Origin: Undibacterium piscinae | GTDB taxonomy: Bacteria > Pseudomonadota > Gammaproteobacteria > Burkholderiales > Burkholderiaceae_D | Length of the DNA stretch: 64,000 nucleotides | Reading direction: 5' to 3' | Assembly: GCA_003970805.2 (NCBI GenBank) | Contig: CP051152.1 | Span: 930,001 to 994,000 of the forward strand | Part shown: one piece after another, positions 58,311 through 64,000 of the stretch | Layout of the letters: the number at the start of each line of letters is the position of its first letter | Numbering within the stretch: position 1 is the first letter of the stretch | Translations under genes and position numbers: made by a program | Notes under the pieces: model-generated | Databases searched by the model: none | What the model was told of the DNA's origin: nothing | What the model saw: only the letters and a program-made list of their open reading frames with translations

Positions 58311-59111
58311 ATGAGCCAATATAAGATCGAAGCAGGCACCGCACAACACCTTGGCGACCGCACGGAACAACAGGATAGAGTGGCACTTTTCGCGGCCCCA
58401 AACGCGCCAGGATACATGATGGCCGTGGTCGCTGACGGCATGGGCGGAAAAAGCGGCGGCGCCATGGCGGCAGAACAGGTTATACGTACAGCCAAGGCAC
58501 TCTTTAACGATTTTTTTCCTGAAGCCGACGTTAAGGCTTTACTCGAAACCATCGTCAATGAAGCCCACACCATCATTAAGTTGGCCGGAGTTTCTGCAGA
58601 AAAAGAACCACATAGCACTGTTGTGGCACTAGTCATCACACCAAAAAAAGAAGCTATCTGGGCCTATGCAGGCGACTCTCGCCTATATCGCTTCAGCGGG
58701 CCCAATTTTGCAGAGCGGACAAAAGACCATTCCTACGTTGAAAAACTCGTAGATGAAGGGAAAATTACGGCCGAAGAAGCGAAAACCCATAGGATGTCAA
58801 ATGTGTTGGTCAACGTACTTGGGTCCACCAGTGCGCCTCCGTATATTACGTTTGGCTCCTATCAAGGATTAAAAGCGACAGATTCATTCCTTCTTTGCTC
58901 AGATGGCCTCTGGCATTATTTTTCCGATGCAGAATTGTCAGCCGCCGTCGCCGCCAACAGTCCGCGTCAGGCATCTGAATTATTAATACGAAAAGCCAGG
59001 GAGCGGGCTCATGGACATGGTGACAATTGTACATTCGCGGTAGTCAAGCTCGTAAAACCGCCGGCAGAGCAAAAGACGTACACAGTGGAAAAAATGCGCC
59101 GGGCCGTCTAA
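58311..59111 (+). CDS. PP2C-type serine/threonine phosphatase
   Basis: 266 residues. Metal-binding motifs are QQDRVALF, DGMGGKSGG, AYAGDSRLYRF, LCSDGLW and HGDNCTFAVV. It resembles the stand-alone bacterial PP2C phosphatases that reverse Ser/Thr kinase signalling or act with type VI secretion. No kinase is adjacent. A strong terminator follows. Confidence 0.9.
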   Translation: MSQYKIEAGTAQHLGDRTEQQDRVALFAAPNAPGYMMAVVADGMGGKSGGAMAAEQVIRTAKALFNDFFPEADVKALLETIVNEAHTIIKLAGVSAEKEPHSTVVALVITPKKEAIWAYAGDSRLYRFSGPNFAERTKDHSYVEKLVDEGKITAEEAKTHRMSNVLVNVLGSTSAPPYITFGSYQGLKATDSFLLCSDGLWHYFSDAELSAAVAANSPRQASELLIRKARERAHGHGDNCTFAVVKLVKPPAEQKTYTVEKMRRAV

Positions 59112-59139
59112 ACACTAGCGGTCAGATTCAAGAGTAACT

Positions 59140-59180
59140 AAAAACAAACAAGCCCAAATTTCTTGGGCTTGTTTGTTTTT
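59140..59180. terminator. bidirectional terminator between PP2C gene and GST gene
   Basis: An unusually long stem (aaacaaacaagccca against tgggcttgtttgttt) bounded by A and T runs. Confidence 0.9.
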
Positions 59181-59238
59181 AGCGATGCCTAGATAGCGGT
59201 TCATCGGCACCCATCCATCCGGCAAAGACAATTCAACT

Positions 59239-59895
59239 TTACTTGACAGCACTCATTCTCGCTGCCATTAACTCCTGATTTGCTTTTCTATCTGCATTTA
59301 CCTTCTGCACGGCAGCGCGCTGCCCCATCAAACCAAGATATTCCTTAGTAGGTAGGTCGGCAAGAAAATCACGCCCGTAGATTTTCTTGGTTGCCATGGA
59401 GATCAAGGGCAAATGAACTACCGCTGCGCAATCGGCTAAACTAAAATCTGCACCGGCAATATACGGCGAAAATTTAACCATGCCGGAAAATGCCTTAATA
59501 TTTCGCAGCAACTGCTTTTCCACCCTAGCCTTGACCTCGTCAGTCACCTTCCCACCAAAAAAAGCTTCCGCATATAACTCACGGGCAAGTAACTCTAGGT
59601 GTAGCTCCAAAAATGTAATCAGCTCTAGATTTTTTGCCGCAAGAAAAGGGTCGGCAGGCAACAGCGGTAAGGAAGTGTATTTGCTTTCAAGATACTCAAG
59701 AATCACGGCAGATTCACACAAACTCCCCTGTTCGGTTTCGATATAAGGGATCTTTCCCAATGGGGAGCGCGCCAGTAATTCAGGCGATTTATCGGTCCAG
59801 ACTAACTGCTCCTCGAAAACGATATTTTTTTCTATCAGCGCTAATTTGACTTTATTGTAATAATTACTAACAGCAAAACCACATAATTTAATCAT
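59239..59895 (-). CDS. glutathione S-transferase
   Basis: 218 residues. An N-terminal thioredoxin fold (KLCGFAVSNYYNKVKLAL, then PLGKIPYIE and LCESAVILEYLE) is followed by the all-helical C-terminal domain with FSLADCAAV. The substrate is unknown. It lies 27 bases downstream of the FimV-like gene on the same strand. Confidence 0.88.
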   Translation of the reverse strand: MIKLCGFAVSNYYNKVKLALIEKNIVFEEQLVWTDKSPELLARSPLGKIPYIETEQGSLCESAVILEYLESKYTSLPLLPADPFLAAKNLELITFLELHLELLARELYAEAFFGGKVTDEVKARVEKQLLRNIKAFSGMVKFSPYIAGADFSLADCAAVVHLPLISMATKKIYGRDFLADLPTKEYLGLMGQRAAVQKVNADRKANQELMAARMSAVK

Positions 59896-59922
59896 GTCCA
59901 GGCTCCGGAAAATCTATAAGAA

Positions 59923-61833
59923 TTACTCTTTCGGCATTTCCGTTCTAGGGAAATCAATATAATCAAAATCTATCGTACCAGGGTGAGAAACGGCGTTGGT
60001 ATCAGGCACACTTGGAATCACTCCATTCACATCCTGAACCGCCGCCCAAGCTCCTGCCGCTGATTGTGGAGCCGCCCTTTCACGCTCTAACTCGTGCGCA
60101 ATCGCGATGAGCAATAATATGTCACGATAAACCGGCAACTCAAAGCCAAGGCGCTTACCATCCCTGTCATCGACCAATAAGGATTGTAAAAATGGAATAA
60201 TTTCATGAGTATTCCATATCTCACAAATGCGCTTGATCAGATGAGCAAAATCCTCTAGCTGTAGTACACCGTCACCTTCAGGTTGAGCCCCGAACCCAGG
60301 AACATTGGCATTAAACGTACCGACGAAGCGCTCCCTTAAACTCTCGTATTTCTGCCTATCCTTAACCACTGCATATAAATCGAGTAAATACAACCACGGC
60401 ACCGGGGAGTCCGGATGATCACCGCTCGCCTGCTGCTCCAGTATCTCTATGGCTCGTTGGGGATCATTGACCGACATCCAGAACTCAGCCTCCTGAGTCA
60501 CATCTGAAATTTCCTCCACGTTCAGTGAATTACCGACTGGAGCATAAAAATTAAAGACGCTACTATTGGTCTCTTCAAGTGTTAAAGGTCTTGGCTTTGG
60601 CGCAGTGCTCTTAAAAAACTGCTCGGTATTTTCCTTGAGTGCAACTGGAGCGACAGTACTAACGGTGACTTGCGGAGTAGCCTCAATATCACGGGCAAAC
60701 TTTACATGCCCAGAATGATCGGCATCCACAGCAACGGACTCGTAGGAGGCCTGCACATCATCGACCATATCCTCAAGATTTTTTCGCCGTTCCGCCGCAT
60801 TCAGCTCCTTAGCCTCCTTGGCTTGCTCCCACCAAGATTGACTATTCTCTTTCTGCAAGCGACGCATATAAAATAGCAAAGCCACAATGATCAACAAGCC
60901 GAGCAAGGCGATCGACGACAATGCGATCACCAAATTGCGCGAATAACTATTGCTACTGATCTCTTCTAATTTGCTCTTATTTACCTGATTCTGACGCTTT
61001 AACTGCGCAGTATCATTTTGCAGCGCAAGAAATTTTTCCTGGGTTAAAGCGCGTTCTTCCCTGGAGATAGAATCGGGGTCTTCGCCACGCAGTATCGCAG
61101 CCATGTGCGCCTGTGCCTTACGTAACTCTTCAATATTTTCAACGAGCTTTAATTCAGCATCAGACGAGAGCGTGTCACTCATCTTCAATCCAGCGGCCGG
61201 AACAAAGCTATCCTCAGAAAGTTTCAGGACATCCTTAGCCGGTTTTCCGGGGTTTCGCAGCTTATTCTGCGTTAAAGATTTTTCTTTGCGCTTTTCCTCA
61301 GGCGCCTGGTCATTGAGCGCGGGATTTACTCTTACGATGCGACGCCTCTCCGCCCGATCAGTATTTTCCGGGAGGATGACATTCTTATCGGGAACCGACC
61401 CGGCAGTAGCCACTTCTACAGGTAAAAATTGCGGAGGATCAAGGAGAATCAAAAACTCCCTGTGCAATTGCGTCTCGCAAACAATATCAACAATAACTTT
61501 AATCGCTGGCTCTGGAATAATCTGTCTTGAAGACAATGAAATATGCTGCTTATGCGGCGATAAATTAATAACAACCGTCGCAGGGGCAAGCACCACACCT
61601 TCGGTGGTTTCAATTCTCGCCTTAATGCACGTTTGATTAAGCTCATTGGCATCAACACCAACTAAACTAATCTGAGCCTTAAATGCTTGCCCAAGTCCAG
61701 ACTGGACACGAACATCCCCAAGACCAAGTGCGCTGGCCAAAGAGGAAAAACCTAACGCGAAAAACATAGCTATTACGAAAGGCAAAAACAATCTGAAAAT
61801 ATGAACAAAAATAATATTTACCCCAATATCCAC
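59923..61833 (-). CDS. FimV/HubP-like membrane protein
   Basis: 636 residues from a GTG at 61833 with a signal-like segment. The N-terminal FimV domain (LGLGDVRVQSGLGQAFKAQI) starts near residue 36. A coiled coil (about 235-290), one membrane helix (about 300-320) and an acidic cytoplasmic part ending in a FimV-type helical region (AEFWMSVNDPQRAIEILEQQ) follow. It lacks the LysM domain often present. Such proteins mark cell poles and support type IV pili. The flanking 61834-62046 is AT-rich without a gene. Confidence 0.75.
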   Translation of the reverse strand: MDIGVNIIFVHIFRLFLPFVIAMFFALGFSSLASALGLGDVRVQSGLGQAFKAQISLVGVDANELNQTCIKARIETTEGVVLAPATVVINLSPHKQHISLSSRQIIPEPAIKVIVDIVCETQLHREFLILLDPPQFLPVEVATAGSVPDKNVILPENTDRAERRRIVRVNPALNDQAPEEKRKEKSLTQNKLRNPGKPAKDVLKLSEDSFVPAAGLKMSDTLSSDAELKLVENIEELRKAQAHMAAILRGEDPDSISREERALTQEKFLALQNDTAQLKRQNQVNKSKLEEISSNSYSRNLVIALSSIALLGLLIIVALLFYMRRLQKENSQSWWEQAKEAKELNAAERRKNLEDMVDDVQASYESVAVDADHSGHVKFARDIEATPQVTVSTVAPVALKENTEQFFKSTAPKPRPLTLEETNSSVFNFYAPVGNSLNVEEISDVTQEAEFWMSVNDPQRAIEILEQQASGDHPDSPVPWLYLLDLYAVVKDRQKYESLRERFVGTFNANVPGFGAQPEGDGVLQLEDFAHLIKRICEIWNTHEIIPFLQSLLVDDRDGKRLGFELPVYRDILLLIAIAHELERERAAPQSAAGAWAAVQDVNGVIPSVPDTNAVSHPGTIDFDYIDFPRTEMPKE

Positions 61834-62046
61834 TCTTTACAAAATGCGCACAATCCAGATTACCAGCCAAGTGCGAGAACAAGCAATGATACTTACTTTA
61901 TAACAAAGGCAAAAGTAAAAGCGCCACAAATCAGCGTCAAAGTTTTAAAAATCAATATATTTAACAAATTTAGCAAAATTAACAACATTGATTTATGGGG
62001 GGAACGCGTAGCTAAACGGTTTTCTATAAAAATAAAATGGTCAATA

Positions 62047-62820
62047 TTACTTTTTAAAATCCAAGATTTTTTTCGATATTCCACGGAAAATATTTACCTC
62101 TTCCGTTTCAAGTTGCGTACGTGAAAAAAGCCGTTTTAATCTTGGCATAAGTTTTTTAGGGTTTTCCGGATCAAGAAAATGAATCGCCGCCAAGGCTTGT
62201 TCCAGATGAGCATACATACCCTCAATTTCACTTGCCGCTGCATGCTTACCATGAAAGCCCACATCTGTCGACAAGCCGTTTTCAGGCGACTTTGTCAATT
62301 CAGCCAATTCCGCCACCCGGCATTCGTAGGCTAGCAACTGCACCGCCTGCGCCAGGTTCAATGATGAATACTCTTCATTGGCGGGAATATTTATCAGTGC
62401 ATTACAGTTCACCACAATCTCATTGGGCAAACCGAAACGCTCATTGCCAAACACCAGTGCGACTGGTTCCCTCATCGAACGTTTAAGGTACTCAGCTAAT
62501 GCGCGGGGCGGCAAAACAGGTGGCGAAAATTCCCGCAAACGGGCGCTTATCGCCGCAACATAGTGGCAGCCTTCGAGAGCATCTTCGATGGAATTGACTA
62601 TTTTGGCACCCTGAAGAATATCAAGCGCACCGCTGGCGAAAGCGATGGCATCAGGATTACATAAAGCGTCGGGAAAGCGTGGATTTACCAGTACAAGCTC
62701 AGAAAATCCCATGGTTTTCATGGCCCTGGCAACCGCGCCAATATTGCCAGGATGACTAGTTTCGACCAAGACGAAACGCAGGCGTTTAAAAAGAGATGTG
62801 TCAGTTTGTGGCAAGTTCAT
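62047..62820 (-). CDS. trmJ: tRNA (cytidine/uridine-2'-O-)-methyltransferase TrmJ
   Basis: 257 residues. SPOUT-family stretches RFVLVETSHPGNIGAVARAMKTMGF (given here only in part: GNIGAVARAM), LVLVNPRFP, VFGNERFGLPNE and SLNLAQAVQLLAYE are present. It methylates position 32 of tRNAs. Divergent from suhB, a common betaproteobacterial arrangement. Confidence 0.92.
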   Translation of the reverse strand: MNLPQTDTSLFKRLRFVLVETSHPGNIGAVARAMKTMGFSELVLVNPRFPDALCNPDAIAFASGALDILQGAKIVNSIEDALEGCHYVAAISARLREFSPPVLPPRALAEYLKRSMREPVALVFGNERFGLPNEIVVNCNALINIPANEEYSSLNLAQAVQLLAYECRVAELAELTKSPENGLSTDVGFHGKHAAASEIEGMYAHLEQALAAIHFLDPENPKKLMPRLKRLFSRTQLETEEVNIFRGISKKILDFKK

Positions 62821-62970
62821 TTAAAATAGCGCAATTACGCGTGATTCCTGGTTAGTTTTAATTAGTAATTTACGCGACGCTCTTTAATTCAATTTTTGTG
62901 CGACTTCGTATTTTCTTGCATCTTATTAGTTGCAGAGGATGATGATTTCGCCATTTTAACGGAAACCCTT

Positions 62971-63786
62971 ATGCACCCAATGCTAAATACGGCAATTAAA
63001 GCCGCTCGCCGTGGCGCGACTGTCATCAATCGCGCCTCTTTTGATCTCGACCGCGTCCAAGTCACTGAAAAGCAATACAATGATTTTGTTACCGATGTCG
63101 ATCGCGCAGCTGAAGCGGCTATCATTGAAGTATTAAAAACTGCTTATCCTGACCATGCAATACTGGCAGAAGAGTCTGGGGCTTCCGCCAATCTACACGA
63201 TGACAACGATAACGTCTGGATCATCGACCCGCTCGACGGCACCACCAATTTCATTCACGGTTTTCCACAGTATTGCGTTTCTATCGCACTGCAGCAGCGT
63301 GGCATTATCACACAAGCTGTCATCTATGACCCTACCCGCAATGAAATGTTCACAGCCAGCAAGGGCGCAGGGGCATTCCTGAACGACAAGCGCATCCGCG
63401 TTACCCGCTGCGACAAACTCAATGACGCACTGATAGGTACCGGTTTCCCGGCGCGCGACCTGTCTGGCCTGGACGAGTACATGGAAATGTTCAAGATCAT
63501 GACGGTAAAAACACAGGGACTCAGAAGAGCCGGCGCTGCCGCCTTGGATTTAGCCTATGTAGCTATGGGTCGCCTTGATGGATTTTTCGAAAAAGGCTTG
63601 GCGCCTTGGGATATCGCAGCAGGCTCACTGCTGGTGACTGAAGCGGGCGGTATCATAGGCAACTTCTCTGGCGACTCCGATTATTTGCACAAAGGTGACA
63701 TACTGGCAGGCACACCGAAAATATTCTCACAAATGGTCAATGCGTTCCAGCCACTGACCGCTGCCAAGCAAGTAACTAACGTTTAA
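62971..63786 (+). CDS. suhB: inositol-1-monophosphatase SuhB
   Basis: 271 residues from the ATG at 62971 (GGAAA upstream; the upstream in-frame extension from 62896 is unlikely). The IMPase metal motifs [18 protein letters not shown] and APWDIAAG are present. SuhB also joins the rRNA antitermination complex in E. coli. A terminator follows at 63903. Confidence 0.94.
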   Translation: MHPMLNTAIKAARRGATVINRASFDLDRVQVTEKQYNDFVTDVDRAAEAAIIEVLKTAYPDHAILAEESGASANLHDDNDNVWIIDPLDGTTNFIHGFPQYCVSIALQQRGIITQAVIYDPTRNEMFTASKGAGAFLNDKRIRVTRCDKLNDALIGTGFPARDLSGLDEYMEMFKIMTVKTQGLRRAGAAALDLAYVAMGRLDGFFEKGLAPWDIAAGSLLVTEAGGIIGNFSGDSDYLHKGDILAGTPKIFSQMVNAFQPLTAAKQVTNV

Positions 63787-63902
63787 GTGTACAACCAGAC
63801 GTTTCACGCAGTTTCAGCATTCTATTTGGAATGAAACCTTCTGATGCGAACTTTTTGTCAGCGCTATCAACCGGTTTCATTCCTGACGTTACACCTACAT
63901 AT

Positions 63903-63931
63903 CGGGCATCCTGCCCGACTGTTTGTTTTTT
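63903..63931 (+). terminator. terminator after suhB
   Basis: Stem cgggca/tgcccg with a tcc loop followed by a T-rich tail (gtttgtttttt). A second structure upstream pairs ggaatgaaacc (63828-63838) with ggtttcattcc (63873-63883), an 11-bp inverted repeat. Confidence 0.7.
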
Positions 63932-63943
63932 CTAGAAATTAGC

Positions 63944-64000
63944 ATGACCACATTTTCAGAACTTGGCTTATCCGAGTGCATCGTGCGCGCAGTCAGCGAA
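63944..64000 (+). CDS. start of a DEAD-box RNA helicase (RhlE-like), cut by window end
   Basis: The first 19 codons read TFSELGLSECIVRAVSE after Met, matching the Q-motif region (F-x-ELGLS-x-x-I/L-x-x-A) at the N-terminus of RhlE-type DEAD-box helicases. Too short to name with certainty. Confidence 0.6.
   Translation, partial: MTTFSELGLSECIVRAVSE

Overview
The window looks like a chromosome segment of a Burkholderiales betaproteobacterium, most likely Oxalobacteraceae (an Undibacterium- or Herbaspirillum-like organism). This is inferred from gene content (class I phaC with phaB and phaR, PEP-CTERM protein, FimV/HubP-like protein, NimR/NimT-like pair, trmJ/suhB, pgeF-rluD/bamD), moderate GC and gene order. 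No species-level claim is made. No tRNA, rRNA, CRISPR array, integrase or transposase was seen.

Positions 1-26 kb form one long problem region. Bases 413-8171 recur almost letter for letter at 13210-19866, and what follows stays collinear: tcyP, signal-peptide SDR, porin, metE, metR and an MFS gene appear in the same order in both copies. Wherever one copy is whole the other is broken. Copy 1 keeps lctP, a shortened M48 protease, ompW, a histidine kinase, the SDR and most of the porin. Copy 2 keeps metE, metR, most of tcyP and half of leuA. The copies differ almost only by single-base indels and deletions, with hardly any substitutions, and two tracts (11134-11350 and 21991-23006) look like raw single-molecule reads. 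I read this as a false duplication or mis-stitched assembly rather than two evolving copies, but a real recent tandem duplication is not excluded.

Positions 26-36 kb hold a PEP-CTERM protein, rraA, an MFS/AraC divergent pair, clpB with a visible heat-shock promoter, a proline iminopeptidase, crcB and a moaE-moaD-moeA string whose moeA has lost its first two domains. Positions 36-40 kb are the PHA genes phaC-phaB-phaR. Positions 40-49 kb carry housekeeping genes (pgeF-rluD, bamD, yaaA, PIN protein, a translationally coupled cheZ-cheA pair, msrB, yciB, bolA, ppiC).

Positions 49.4-52.4 kb hold a four-gene operon of a short J-domain protein and three unrecognised proteins, two with long acidic tails. 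It is the best candidate here for an undescribed system. Positions 52.7-64 kb hold slyD, an M13 peptidase, dinG, a DUF465 protein, a PP2C phosphatase, a GST, a FimV-like protein, trmJ, suhB and the start of a DEAD-box helicase.

Three non-genic patterns stand out. An ~80-bp element with imperfect inverted ends and a compensatory change in its arms occurs three times, each time just past the 3' end of a minus-strand gene. Several genes end in short tandem repeats or clusters that place stop codons in all three frames. Five otherwise clean genes (SDR, MFS, moaD, pgeF, yciB) are each broken by one extra base in a homopolymer, which points to residual sequencing error.
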